From: Thermoplasmatota archaeon
Lineage (GTDB): Archaea; Thermoplasmatota; Thermoplasmata; Methanomassiliicoccales; Methanomassiliicoccaceae
DNA length: 31,367 nucleotides
NCBI GenBank assembly: GCA_022709105.1
Contig: JAKIXL010000001.1
Location: 1 to 31,367, forward strand
Direction of reading: 5' to 3'
Shown here: positions 14,428 to 22,937 of the stretch, piece by piece
Layout of the letters: each line of letters begins with the position of its first letter
Position numbering within the stretch: position 1 is the stretch's first letter
Notes under the pieces: generated by a model
What the model saw: the letters and a program-made list of their open reading frames with translations, nothing else
Databases searched by the model: none
What the model was told of the DNA's origin: nothing
Made by a program: the position numbers and the translations under genes

Positions 14428-14772
14428 GTGGGCAAAGCTGAAACACTTCTCCAAGTAAAAGACGCTGAGGCCAAGGCCAAGCAGACGCTCGAGCAGGCGG
14501 AAGAGAAGCAGAGGAGCATCGTCGCCGCCGCTCGAAGGGAAGCCGTGGACAGGATGCAGAAGGCCGAGCAGGACCTTCGCGCCAAGAACGAGTCCGCCTT
14601 CGCTCAGGAGAGACAGTCGCTATCCGTTCAGAGGGAAGCACTGCTCGCCAAGGGCAGGGACGAGGCTGCCAAGATCGAGGCCAGGGCTAACGATCGGATA
14701 CCCAAGGCAAAGCTCATGATCAAACAAAGCTTCGAGAGGACATTAGATGCTGCTGCCGGAGCCAATGAGTAG
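14428..14772 (+). CDS. atpH: A-type ATP synthase subunit H (peripheral stalk)
   Basis: This 114-residue, almost entirely helical protein has heptad-like charged repeats rich in Ala/Glu/Lys/Arg. It pairs with subunit E as the peripheral stalk joining A1 to membrane subunit I. The GTG at 14428 is chosen because a CCGGAGAGAG site lies upstream and the box A lies at 14377-14391; the frame is open to 14215, but that would place the start before the promoter. It is the first gene of the H-I-K-E-C-F-A-B-D operon and its end overlaps atpI by 26 bases, suggesting coupled translation. Identity rests on position plus coiled-coil character; sequence conservation in H is low. Confidence 0.85.
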   Translation: MGKAETLLQVKDAEAKAKQTLEQAEEKQRSIVAAARREAVDRMQKAEQDLRAKNESAFAQERQSLSVQREALLAKGRDEAAKIEARANDRIPKAKLMIKQSFERTLDAAAGANE

Positions 14773-16798
14773 GATCTTGGTCGTAGGGACCAAGGAAAGG
14801 TTACCAGCCTCCATCGAACTTCTCTATGGGCTCGAGAACGTCCATGTTGTCGACTTCTCCCCCGACGAGGAAGGGTTCACCCTGGGGTCCCCCCTTCCCG
14901 AGGCGTCGGACGCGTCCCGCATGCTCCTGAAGCTGCGATCCATGGAGAAGGACCTCAAGGTCGACGAGGCCAAGTTCGGGAACAAGGTGCCGATCAGCAA
15001 GATCGCGCCAACCATAGATACTACAATAGAGCAGATCGAGGCCGAGATGCACGGGACCATCGCGTCGAAGTCGGCCATGCAGGCCCGCCTCAGCGAGGCC
15101 CAGTCCAAGCTATCCCTTTTACAACCGTTCCGCTCCATCGACCTTGATCTTTCAATGTACAAGGGCTATGGCAGCCTGGACGTGATCGCCGGTCATATCC
15201 ATTCGAACCCCGAAGCCCAGCTGATGGAGGCTCTTGGGGGGGAAGTGGAGACCTTCACCAGTTCCAGTGGAAATTTCATAGTTGTCTTCGTCCCGCTTGC
15301 CAAGGCGGATGAGGCCCAGCGCGTTCTGATACAGAACGGCCTCACCGAGGTGCAGGTGCCTGAGGGAACCGGCAAGCCCGAAAAAATTGCTTCGGAGCTT
15401 GAAGGCGAGATCAGCGCCCTTACCAAGGAGATGGAGGACGTTGAAAAGAACATCGAGCAGCTCCGAGAGAAACATGCCGACTTCATCCTTGCATCAGACG
15501 AGCACCTGAGCATAGTGGTGGAGAAGTCCGAGCTGCCCCTGAGGATGGGGGCATCGGAGCACGCCTTCGTCCTAGAAGCATGGGCCCCGACCGCCGATGT
15601 CGGCAAGGTCCAGAAGGCCTTCAAAGACAAGTTCCAGGACAGCATCCACATCGAGGTCCTTGAGGACCGGTCCCGGGAGGAGGTCCACGAGTCCAAGGAG
15701 GAGATAAGGATGGAGGCCGGGATGACCACCGCTGAGGTGAGCGCGGTGCCCATGTCCCAAGAGACCCCAGTAAAGCTCCAGCACGGCAAGGGAGTGGGCC
15801 GGTTCGAGTTCTTCACCAAGCTGCTCTCAACCCCTCGATACAACGAGATCGATCCCACCATCGCGGTCGCAATATTCTTCCCCATATTCTTTGGCATAAT
15901 GGTCGGCGACGTTGGCTACGGCCTTCCCTTCGCCGTTCTCGGCTATCTAGGTCTGAAGAAGACCAAGAGCAAGGAGTGGAGGGGCATCTCCACCATGTTG
16001 TTCTACGGAGGCTTGGCCTCTATTGTCTTCGGGCTGTTCATGTACGGCGACATGTTGGGCATAGAGTTCAACGCCCCTCATGCCGATGAACTGTCCTGGT
16101 CGGCCCTGTTGGGCGTGGATATCCCCAGGGTCCTCTTCAGCATCGGCGACATCCCGATACAGCTCGGATACCTTACCAAGCTGGGGGACGTCAAGATCCT
16201 TCTGTACCTTACCCTGTGGATCGGCATCGCTCACCTGATCATCGGACTGGCCCTCGGGTTTTACAACATGACCATCCGGCATGGCCTTAAGCATGCGATA
16301 AGCGAGAAGTTCTCATGGATAATGATCATGGTGGGCTTCGCCCTCGTCCTATTGGTCATGGTCGATGTGCTGATCAGAGGTTTCGCTCTGGACTTCACCG
16401 ATATACGCTTCCTTGCCGGCGTGGGCCTGCTGGTGGTAGGCCTGGTCATGGCGGTCAAGGGAGAAGGGGGGAAGGCCCTCGTGGAGCTCCCCGAGGTCAT
16501 GAGCAACGTCCTATCCTATACTAGGCTGGCGGCCATCGGCATGTCCAAGGCGGGCATGGCGCTGGCCTTCAATTTCATAGCCATTGAGATGCTGGCCTCG
16601 GAGGGAGGCATCATGATCATCGTCGGGCTGCTCATCTTCGTGGTGGGACACCTGATGATCTTCGTACTGGCAATCATCTCGGCAGGACTGCATGGCATCA
16701 GGCTGCAGTACGTCGAGCTCTTCAACAAGTTCTACGAAGGGGGCGGGTTGGAGTTCAACCCGCTAAAGATAGAGAGAAAGCACACACTGGAGGAATAA
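14747..16798 (+). CDS. atpI: A-type ATP synthase membrane subunit I (a subunit)
   Basis: Subunit I forms the ion half-channels against the K rotor ring. The 683-residue product has a large soluble N-terminal half (to about 360) with two long coiled coils and alpha/beta lobes. A membrane domain of about seven to eight helices follows, starting at IAVAIFFPIFFGIMVGDVGYG. The essential arginine facing the rotor is R593 in SNVLSYTRLAAIGMSKAG. The GFYNMTIRHG and HGIRLQYVELFNKFYEGGG segments are family hallmarks. I use the ATG at 14747, because many archaeal homologues start with a comparable ML-P-x-M segment and GAGAGG lies seven bases upstream; the ATG at 14765 is the alternative. It overlaps atpH and ends three bases before atpK. 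Confidence 0.94.
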   Translation: MLLPEPMSRILVVGTKERLPASIELLYGLENVHVVDFSPDEEGFTLGSPLPEASDASRMLLKLRSMEKDLKVDEAKFGNKVPISKIAPTIDTTIEQIEAEMHGTIASKSAMQARLSEAQSKLSLLQPFRSIDLDLSMYKGYGSLDVIAGHIHSNPEAQLMEALGGEVETFTSSSGNFIVVFVPLAKADEAQRVLIQNGLTEVQVPEGTGKPEKIASELEGEISALTKEMEDVEKNIEQLREKHADFILASDEHLSIVVEKSELPLRMGASEHAFVLEAWAPTADVGKVQKAFKDKFQDSIHIEVLEDRSREEVHESKEEIRMEAGMTTAEVSAVPMSQETPVKLQHGKGVGRFEFFTKLLSTPRYNEIDPTIAVAIFFPIFFGIMVGDVGYGLPFAVLGYLGLKKTKSKEWRGISTMLFYGGLASIVFGLFMYGDMLGIEFNAPHADELSWSALLGVDIPRVLFSIGDIPIQLGYLTKLGDVKILLYLTLWIGIAHLIIGLALGFYNMTIRHGLKHAISEKFSWIMIMVGFALVLLVMVDVLIRGFALDFTDIRFLAGVGLLVVGLVMAVKGEGGKALVELPEVMSNVLSYTRLAAIGMSKAGMALAFNFIAIEMLASEGGIMIIVGLLIFVVGHLMIFVLAIISAGLHGIRLQYVELFNKFYEGGGLEFNPLKIERKHTLEE

Positions 16799-16801
16799 AA
16801 A

Positions 16802-17026
16802 ATGGCAGACATTGGTAGCGGATTGATTGCGATTGGAGCAGGACTGGCCGTTAGCATCACGGGCATTGCGTCAGCTATCGCCGAGTCGAGCATCGGTGCG
16901 GCCGCGGTCGGCGCCATGGCCGAGGACGACAAGCTCTTTGGTAAGGGCCTTATCCTGACCGTTATCCCTGAGACCATCGTCATCTTCGGTCTGGTCGTAG
17001 CTATCCTGCTCTGGCTAAATATGTGA
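16802..17026 (+). CDS. atpK: A-type ATP synthase rotor subunit K (c subunit)
   Basis: This 74-residue single-hairpin proteolipid builds the membrane rotor ring. Helix 1 spans about 5-38 (GAGLAVSITGIASAIAES and onward), the polar loop reads AEDDKLFG, and helix 2 spans about 47-72. E57 in VIPETIVIFGL is the ion-carrying carboxylate. Unusually, helix 1 also has a glutamate, E28, in SAIAESSIGAAAVG, where I would expect the ion-ligand glutamine of Na+-type rings (AQGSIG-like). Whether the ring binds H+ or Na+ cannot be settled here. One hairpin per subunit is the common archaeal form. It lies between atpI and atpE with a short 25-base gap after it. Confidence 0.95.
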   Translation: MADIGSGLIAIGAGLAVSITGIASAIAESSIGAAAVGAMAEDDKLFGKGLILTVIPETIVIFGLVVAILLWLNM

Positions 17027-17051
17027 GCAGTCCGCGCACAGAGGCTGGCTC

Positions 17052-17609
17052 ATGGCATTGGACAAGGTAGCCGAAGATATCCTGGAGACCGCTAGGAAGG
17101 AAGCCGACCAGCGAATCCAGGAGGCTGAGAAGGAGAGAGCGAAGATCCTCCAGGAAGTCGATCAAAGGATCGAGAAGATGCGTAGATCGGAGGAGAAAGA
17201 GCTCCAGGACGGCCTCATGCGCATGAGGAGGCAGGAACTCTCCAGTGCTGAACTGGAGGCAAAGAAGATCATCCTCAACAAGAGGAAGGACATCCTGAAC
17301 CGGACCTTCGAGGATATGCTCAAGGAGCTGTCCACGATGGGCCCCAACGAGAAGTCCGATCTATACAAGAAGATCCTGGTCGATGGCAAGAGGGCCATAA
17401 ACAGGCCCAAGGTCTTCATCCCCAAGGGCGAGGCCGACCTACTGGCTGGGCTCAGGGGATGCGAGTGCCTGACCGAGATCGATATGAGCTCCGGCCTGAT
17501 CTTGGAGAACGAGGACGGTTCGGTCCGCCTGGACTACCGCTTCGAGACCATCCTGGAGAGCATCTGGGACCGGGACATGAAGAACATCTCGAACATCCTG
17601 TTCGAGTGA
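17052..17609 (+). CDS. atpE: A-type ATP synthase subunit E (peripheral stalk)
   Basis: Partner of H in the peripheral stalk. The 185-residue product has a long N-terminal helix/coiled coil (about residues 5-85, rich in Glu/Lys/Arg: KEADQRIQEAEKERAKILQ). A compact C-terminal alpha/beta domain follows, with PKVFIPKGEADLL, SSGLILENEDGSVRLDYRFE and a final helix ESIWDRDMKNISNILFE. The GGL-like turn followed by DGS and D/N-x-R-F is the usual E-subunit signature for the A-subunit contact. The start is the ATG at 17052. Length is normal for archaea. It precedes atpC by 15 bases. Confidence 0.93.
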   Translation: MALDKVAEDILETARKEADQRIQEAEKERAKILQEVDQRIEKMRRSEEKELQDGLMRMRRQELSSAELEAKKIILNKRKDILNRTFEDMLKELSTMGPNEKSDLYKKILVDGKRAINRPKVFIPKGEADLLAGLRGCECLTEIDMSSGLILENEDGSVRLDYRFETILESIWDRDMKNISNILFE

Positions 17610-17624
17610 GCGTTAGGTGAACAA

Positions 17625-18686
17625 ATGTATAAACTAGGCCGCAAAAAGGGTAACTATCCATATGCCACGGCCAGGGTCAAGGCGAAGAAGGCCCAGCTGC
17701 TGACCAAGGACAACTACCCCAAGTTGATGATGATGGATCTCAACGAGATTGGCAGGTTCATGGGCGAGACGGAATACAAGCAGGAAATGACGGAACTGGC
17801 CTCCAAGTATTCAGGGGTCAACCTCATCGAACTGGGCACCTCCATGAACCTCGCCCGCACGTACCGCAGCATCATCAACTTTTGCGAGGGCGACCTCAGG
17901 ACCATCCTGGCGGCCTATCTGCGCCGGTGGGACTATCAGAACATCAAGACCATCTTGCGCGGCAAGTTCTCCAACGCGAGCCTCGAAGAGATCCAGGAGG
18001 ACCTGGTTCCTGCCGGGAACCTCAGCGAGGAGTATCTTTTATCCTTGGTGGCGCTGGACGGCCCGATGGCGGTCCTGGACGCCGTGCACAGCAAGCAGGA
18101 CATCACCATTCCCGAGGAGGTCCTGTCGAACTACGAGAAGACCGGGAACCTGGCCCCCATCGAGGACTATCTCGACAAGGACTACTATGAGAAGCTGCTG
18201 ATAGCCGTCCCTCCCAAGGGAAAGCCTCGCACGCTCTTCCACCAGTATATCCGAAGGGAGATAGACATCGTCAACCTGCGCACCCTGCTCAAGCTCAAGC
18301 AGGCAGGGCTGAGCATGGAAAAGATCCACCCCTTCTTCATCGAGGGCGGACATGAAATGGACATCAAGGAGCTTACACGGCTGTCCTCGGCCGAGAGCTT
18401 TGAACAAATGCTCGGTGAGCTGTCCAAGCTGAAGTTCTACGAGGACATAAAGGAAGGGCTGGAGACGGCCAAGAGGACCGGCTCCCTCAACGACGTGATG
18501 CTGAGTCTGCAGGCCTATCAGGCCAAGCAGGCGGAGAAGTTCTCCCATCTCTATCCACTGTCGGTCCTTTCCATCATAGACTATGTTATAAGGAAGAAGA
18601 TCGAGGTCGACAACATCCGCATCGTGGCCCGCGGCAAGGCCACCGGGATGGACCACGAGGCGATCAAGAAGCTGCTGGTGATCTGA
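17625..18686 (+). CDS. atpC: A-type ATP synthase subunit C (central stalk socket)
   Basis: Subunit C (homologue of V-ATPase subunit d) is a funnel-shaped helical protein that links the K ring to the central stalk D/F. This 353-residue protein is helical throughout. It has the N-terminal YPYATARVKAKKAQLL segment, the aromatic DLRTILAAYLRRWDYQNIKTI region, REIDIVNLRTLLKLK, and a closing HLYPLSVLSIIDYVIRKKIE stretch followed by NIRIVARGK. These are the conserved repeats of the family. An ATG with GGTGA seven bases upstream gives the start. Its TGA overlaps the atpF ATG by one base. Confidence 0.94.
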   Translation: MYKLGRKKGNYPYATARVKAKKAQLLTKDNYPKLMMMDLNEIGRFMGETEYKQEMTELASKYSGVNLIELGTSMNLARTYRSIINFCEGDLRTILAAYLRRWDYQNIKTILRGKFSNASLEEIQEDLVPAGNLSEEYLLSLVALDGPMAVLDAVHSKQDITIPEEVLSNYEKTGNLAPIEDYLDKDYYEKLLIAVPPKGKPRTLFHQYIRREIDIVNLRTLLKLKQAGLSMEKIHPFFIEGGHEMDIKELTRLSSAESFEQMLGELSKLKFYEDIKEGLETAKRTGSLNDVMLSLQAYQAKQAEKFSHLYPLSVLSIIDYVIRKKIEVDNIRIVARGKATGMDHEAIKKLLVI

Positions 18687-18991
18687 TGGAGTTCGCAGTG
18701 CTAGGAAGCGAGGAGTTCGTGCTGGGCTTCCGCCTTGCCGGCATCCGGCGGGTGTATGCCGTCCGGCCGGCGGAGTACGAGCAGAAGCTGCTGGAACTGG
18801 TGGCGGACCCGTCCATCGGCATATTGGCCATTAATGCCGCTGACCTGTCCGGGACCTCTCCCAACTCCCGCAAGAAGGCGATGGACAGCATCTCCCCGGT
18901 CGTTGTTCCGGTGGGCGGAGAAGAGGGCGACCTGAGAGAGAAGGTGAAGAGGGCGATTGGCGTTGACCTATACAAGACTGAGAGGGATTGA
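18686..18991 (+). CDS. atpF: A-type ATP synthase subunit F (central stalk)
   Basis: A 101-residue Rossmann-like small subunit that sits on the rotating shaft with D. It begins [20 protein letters not shown], the usual start of archaeal F subunits. It continues with [12 protein letters not shown] and [13 protein letters not shown] and ends with an amphipathic helix ([14 protein letters not shown]) thought to regulate rotation. Its start overlaps the atpC stop (TGATG) and its stop lies two bases before the atpA ATG, so it is translated as part of the polycistron. Confidence 0.94.
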   Translation: MEFAVLGSEEFVLGFRLAGIRRVYAVRPAEYEQKLLELVADPSIGILAINAADLSGTSPNSRKKAMDSISPVVVPVGGEEGDLREKVKRAIGVDLYKTERD

Positions 18992-18993
18992 AA

Positions 18994-20727
18994 ATGGCGA
19001 AGCAAGGTGAGATCTACAGGGTAGCCGGACCGGTGGTGACCGCGATCGGGATCTCCCCCAAGATGTATGACATCATGCAGGTGGGAGAAGAGGGCCTGAT
19101 GGGCGAGGTCATCAAGATCGACGGCGACAAGACCATCATTCAAGTTTACGAAGAGACCTCCGGGCTGAAGCCCGGCGAGAAGGTCATCGATACCGCGCAG
19201 CCTCTGGTGGCCGAGCTGGGCCCCGGTCTGTTGAGCAGCGTGTACGATGGTATCCAGAGACCTCTCCCCGTCCTCATGAAGAGCATGGGCGACTTTATCA
19301 AGAGGGGGGTCAGCGCCCCCGGATTGGACCACACGAAGAAGTGGCACTTCACCCCTACTGCCAAGAAAGGCGACCAAGTGGTCCCCGGAAGCATCATCGG
19401 GACGGTGATGGAGTTCAACATCGTCCACAAGATCATGATCCCGCCTGGGATCAGCGGCACCCTTGACAGCATCACCGAGGGCGACTTCACCGTCGATGAG
19501 ACCATTGCCACCGTGGGCGGGAAGAAGATCACCATGCTGCAGAAGTGGCCAGTACGGTCCGGGAGGCCCTTCGAGAAGAAACTGCTTCCCGACATCCCCC
19601 TTGTCACCGGTCAGCGCGTTCTTGACACCATGTTCCCCCTTCCCATGGGCGGCACCGGGGCCATCCCCGGCGCGTTCGGCACCGGGAAGACCGTCACCCA
19701 GCAGCAGCTTGCAAAATGGTCAGACGCCGAGATCGTCGTGTACATCGGCTGCGGTGAGCGCGGGAACGAGATGACCGAGGTGCTGGCAACCTTCCCGGAA
19801 CTGGAGGACCCCAAGACCGGGGAGCCTCTGATGCAGAGGACCGTGCTGATCGCCAACACATCCAACATGCCCGTGGCCGCCCGTGAGGCGTCCGTCTATA
19901 CCGGCATGACCATTGCGGAGTACTACCGCGACATGGGCTACAACGTCTCGCTGATGGCCGACTCCACATCAAGGTGGGCCGAGGCCATGAGGGAGATCTC
20001 GTCCCGTCTCGAGGAGATGCCTGGCGAGGAAGGCTATCCAGCCTACCTCGCTGCCAGGCTATCGGAGTTCTACGAGAGGTCCGGCCGCGTGGTGGCTCTC
20101 TCCGGAGGGCTGGGCTCCGTCTCCGTCATCGGCGCCGTCAGCCCCCAGGGCAGCGACTTCTCCGAGCCGGTCACGCAGAACACCCTGCGCATCGTCCGCG
20201 TGTTCTGGGCCCTGGACTCCAAGCTTCGCGAGAGGAGGCACTTCCCCGCCATCAACTGGCTCACGTCATACTCGCTCTACACCGGAAACCTCGACGCGTG
20301 GTACAAGGCCAACGTGGCCGAGGACTTCCCCGCCCTGAGGCAGTGGGCCATGGAGGTGCTGCAGAAGGAGGCCGAGCTGCAAGAGATCGTGCAGCTGGTC
20401 GGTTCCGACGCGCTGCCCGACGAGCAGAAGATGGTTCTTGAGGTGGCCAGGATGATCCGCGAGATCTTCCTGCAGCAGAACGCCTACCACAAGGTCGATA
20501 CCTACTGCCCTCTGCCGCGCCAGTACAAGTTCATGAAGCTCATCAGACAGTTCTCCGACCTGTCCAACAGGGCCGTCGAGTCCGACGTTTCCGTCGACTC
20601 CATCGTCGAGCTGCCGGTAAGGAACAGGCTGGCCAAGGCCAAGTACGAGGAGAACATCGACCAGGAACTGGACGCCGTGGGCAAGGAGATGGCCGGCCAG
20701 TTCGAATCCCTGGGGGGTAAGGCATGA
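18994..20727 (+). CDS. atpA: A-type ATP synthase catalytic subunit A
   Basis: The catalytic nucleotide-binding subunit of A1 (three copies). The 577-residue product has an N-terminal beta barrel ([15 protein letters not shown]), the A-type non-homologous insert (about 100-200, [16 protein letters not shown]), the P-loop GAFGTGKT at 226-233 and the catalytic-glutamate motif GERGNE at 254-259. [16 protein letters not shown] and the C-terminal helical domain follow. The P-loop reads GAFG where many archaeal A subunits read GPFG; GAFG is the eukaryotic V-ATPase-like form. I take the ATG at 18994, with GAGAGGG upstream; the TTG two codons earlier is too close to that site. It overlaps atpB (ATGA). 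No intein is present. Confidence 0.95.
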   Translation: MAKQGEIYRVAGPVVTAIGISPKMYDIMQVGEEGLMGEVIKIDGDKTIIQVYEETSGLKPGEKVIDTAQPLVAELGPGLLSSVYDGIQRPLPVLMKSMGDFIKRGVSAPGLDHTKKWHFTPTAKKGDQVVPGSIIGTVMEFNIVHKIMIPPGISGTLDSITEGDFTVDETIATVGGKKITMLQKWPVRSGRPFEKKLLPDIPLVTGQRVLDTMFPLPMGGTGAIPGAFGTGKTVTQQQLAKWSDAEIVVYIGCGERGNEMTEVLATFPELEDPKTGEPLMQRTVLIANTSNMPVAAREASVYTGMTIAEYYRDMGYNVSLMADSTSRWAEAMREISSRLEEMPGEEGYPAYLAARLSEFYERSGRVVALSGGLGSVSVIGAVSPQGSDFSEPVTQNTLRIVRVFWALDSKLRERRHFPAINWLTSYSLYTGNLDAWYKANVAEDFPALRQWAMEVLQKEAELQEIVQLVGSDALPDEQKMVLEVARMIREIFLQQNAYHKVDTYCPLPRQYKFMKLIRQFSDLSNRAVESDVSVDSIVELPVRNRLAKAKYEENIDQELDAVGKEMAGQFESLGGKA

Positions 20728-22115
20728 GCATCGTATCCAAAGAGTACCGCACAATCTCTCAGATCGCAGGTCCGCTGGTCTTCGTGGAGAAGACCGAGCC
20801 GGTCGGCTATAACGAGCTCGCGACCGTGACCATGCCCGATGGCACCCAGAAGAGGGGCCAGGTGCTGGACACGTCCGGCAAGTACGTCGTCATCCAGGTG
20901 TTCGAAGGCACCGCCGGCGTGGAGCGCGCCGCGGGAGTGAAGTTCCTTGGCGAGACCATGAAGATGCCTGTTTCCCGCGACATGCTGGGCAGGATCCTGG
21001 ACGGCGCCGGCGACCCCATCGACGGCGGCCCGGCCATCACGCCCGAGGACCGTCTGGACATCAACGGGGCGGCGATAAACCCATGGGCCCGTGACGAGCC
21101 CAAGGAGTTCATACAGACCGGCATTTCGACCATCGACGGGATGAACACCCTGGTGCGAGGGCAGAAGCTGCCCATATTCTCCGGGAGCGGCCTGCCCCAC
21201 AACGACATCGCTCTGCAGATCGCCAGGCAGGCCAAGGTGCGCGGCTCCAACGAGGAGTTCGCCGTGGTATTCGCCGCCATGGGCATCACCGCCGAGGAAG
21301 CGCAGTACTTCATGAACGACTTCGAGAGGACCGGCGCTCTGAAGCGGGCGGTCGTGTTCATGAACCTGGCCGATGATCCCGCCATCGAGAGGATCATCAC
21401 CCCGAGACTGGCGCTCACCACCGCTGAGTACCTGGCCTTCGAACTGGACATGCACGTCCTGGTCATCCTGACGGACATCACCAACTATTGCGAGGCGCTG
21501 AGGCAGATCGGCGCTGCCCGTGAGGAAGTGCCCGGCCGCCGCGGCTATCCTGGGTACATGTACACTGACCTGGCGACCCTGTACGAGCGTGCGGGGAGGA
21601 TCAAGGGCAAGAAAGGCTCCATCACCCAGATCCCCATCCTGACGATGCCTGGTGATGACATCACCCATCCCATTCCGGACCTGACGGGATACATCACCGA
21701 GGGTCAGATAGTGGCATCCAGGGAGATCCACCGCGCGGGCATAGTCCCCCCGATCAACGTGGGCGCCTCGCTATCGAGGCTGATGAACGCTGGGATCGGG
21801 CCAGGCCTGACCAGGGAGGACCACAAGGCCGTCTCCGACCAGTGCTATGCCGCCTATGCCGAGGGCCGTGACCTCAGGGGCCTCGTGGCCATCGTGGGGA
21901 AGGAATCGCTCTCCGAGCGCGATCGCAAGTTCCTTGACTTCGCCGATGCCTTCGAGAACCGCTTCGTCCGGCAGGGCCGTGACGAGGACCGCGATATCGA
22001 GACCACCCTCGACCTCGCCTGGGACCTGGTGTCGATGCTGCCGGTGAACCAGCTGTCCAGGATCGATCGGAAGTACATCGAGAAGTACCACCCCGCCTAC
22101 AAAAAGAGTGAGTGA
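20724..22115 (+). CDS. atpB: A-type ATP synthase regulatory subunit B
   Basis: The non-catalytic nucleotide-binding partner of A in the A3B3 hexamer. At 463 residues it has normal length. It starts with a beta barrel ([21 protein letters not shown]) and has the degenerate P-loop region [19 protein letters not shown]. Further segments are [30 protein letters not shown], the [21 protein letters not shown] stretch (split here by its tyrosines) and [20 protein letters not shown]; all are B-type signatures. The C-terminal helical domain follows. The start ATG overlaps the atpA stop. Confidence 0.95.
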   Translation: MSIVSKEYRTISQIAGPLVFVEKTEPVGYNELATVTMPDGTQKRGQVLDTSGKYVVIQVFEGTAGVERAAGVKFLGETMKMPVSRDMLGRILDGAGDPIDGGPAITPEDRLDINGAAINPWARDEPKEFIQTGISTIDGMNTLVRGQKLPIFSGSGLPHNDIALQIARQAKVRGSNEEFAVVFAAMGITAEEAQYFMNDFERTGALKRAVVFMNLADDPAIERIITPRLALTTAEYLAFELDMHVLVILTDITNYCEALRQIGAAREEVPGRRGYPGYMYTDLATLYERAGRIKGKKGSITQIPILTMPGDDITHPIPDLTGYITEGQIVASREIHRAGIVPPINVGASLSRLMNAGIGPGLTREDHKAVSDQCYAAYAEGRDLRGLVAIVGKESLSERDRKFLDFADAFENRFVRQGRDEDRDIETTLDLAWDLVSMLPVNQLSRIDRKYIEKYHPAYKKSE

Positions 22116-22117
22116 AG

Positions 22118-22762
22118 ATGCCACGGATGGAGGTCAAGCCAACCCGCTCGGAGCTGCTCGAGGTCAAGAAGAGGATCAAGCTGACAAAGTCAGGGTACAA
22201 GATCCTGAAGATGAAGAGGGACGGCCTCATCATCGAGTTCTTCAAGATCCTTGAGCAGGCCAAGCAGGTCCGTGTGAAGATCGTAAAGGACTACGACGAG
22301 GCCATGGCCAAGATAAACGTGGCCCAGGCCGTCGACGGCGCGATTGCCGTTCAGTCAGCGGCCTTCGCCCTCCGCCTCCATCCGGAGGTGACCCTGCGCT
22401 CAAAGAACATCATGGGCATAGTGGTGCCGGAGATAGAGACGAACTCCATCAAGAGCACTGTGGACCAGCGGGGCTACGGGGTCATCGGAACCTCGACCTA
22501 TATCGACGAGGCCACCGCGGCGTTCGAGAACCTGGTGGAGACCCTGGTGCAGGCGGCTGAGATCGAGACCACGATGAAGAAGCTCCTCGACGAGATCGAG
22601 AAGACCAAGCGGCGAGTCAATGCGCTGGAGTTCAAGGTCATCCCTGAGCTGGAAGAGGCCAAAGCGTTCATCGAGCTGCGCTTGCAGGAGATGGAGAGGG
22701 AGAACACGTTCCGCCTGAAGCGCATCAAGGACAAGGCCGAGGCTAAAGTTGAGGCGGCTTAA
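22118..22762 (+). CDS. atpD: A-type ATP synthase subunit D (central shaft)
   Basis: Subunit D is the coiled-coil rotor shaft that runs through A3B3. With the ATG at 22118 it has 214 residues, beginning MPRMEVKPTRSELLEVKKRI, the conserved start of the family. The N- and C-terminal long helices (about 6-75 and 125-210) pair as an antiparallel coiled coil around a short beta hairpin (about 85-120, with VVPEIETNSIK and RGYGVIGTSTYID). A GTG two codons earlier overlaps the atpB stop and is the alternative. It is the last recognised subunit gene; a 50-residue membrane ORF starts before its stop. Confidence 0.94.
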   Translation: MPRMEVKPTRSELLEVKKRIKLTKSGYKILKMKRDGLIIEFFKILEQAKQVRVKIVKDYDEAMAKINVAQAVDGAIAVQSAAFALRLHPEVTLRSKNIMGIVVPEIETNSIKSTVDQRGYGVIGTSTYIDEATAAFENLVETLVQAAEIETTMKKLLDEIEKTKRRVNALEFKVIPELEEAKAFIELRLQEMERENTFRLKRIKDKAEAKVEAA

Positions 22763-22901
22763 GGACCTCGTCAAACCCTTTCTCGATTTTAATGATCCCC
22801 GAGCCCGGATAATGTTGTTCGGTCTGGCGTGGAAGATCTCCCTGTTCATGCTGGTGCTGGGTTATCTGCTGATAGTGTACTTCCTGTTCTTCGTTCCCTG
22901 A
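22749..22901 (+). CDS. Small membrane protein directly after atpD (50 residues)
   Basis: A short open frame starts with TTG at 22749, overlaps the atpD end by 14 bases and ends in TGA at 22899-22901. The product has an amphipathic, basic N-terminus (RRLKDLVKPFLDFNDPRAR) and one long hydrophobic helix (about residues 22-48, LFGLAWKISLFMLVLGYLL and onward). This design, coupling to atpD by overlap and filling the gap up to the next promoter all favour a real gene. In Methanosarcina an extra small gene, ahaG, occupies this position, but I cannot claim homology. An ATG at 22812 is an alternative start and would leave only the helix (29 residues). The start codon and expression are unproven. Confidence 0.55.
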   Translation: MRRLKDLVKPFLDFNDPRARIMLFGLAWKISLFMLVLGYLLIVYFLFFVP

Positions 22902-22916
22902 AAAGGTTTTTCTTGC
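22902..22916 (+). promoter_or_regulatory. Promoter of the exchanger gene
   Basis: AAAGGTTTTTCTTG lies about 27-30 bases before the ATG at 22938. It may also act as the T-rich stop signal of the ATP synthase transcript. Confidence 0.4.
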
Positions 22917-22937
22917 CCCCGCCCTTATAGCCGCGGC

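Noticed and set aside
15260..15280. TTCCAGTGGAAATTTC in atpI, resembling the ORB dyad
   Set aside because: It is inside coding sequence, lacks the G-tract and is explained by the codons (Ser-Ser-Gly-Asn-Phe).
20502..21731. 409-codon minus-strand open frame opposite atpA/atpB
   Set aside because: It spans the junction of two certain ATP synthase genes on the other strand and shows no family motif.
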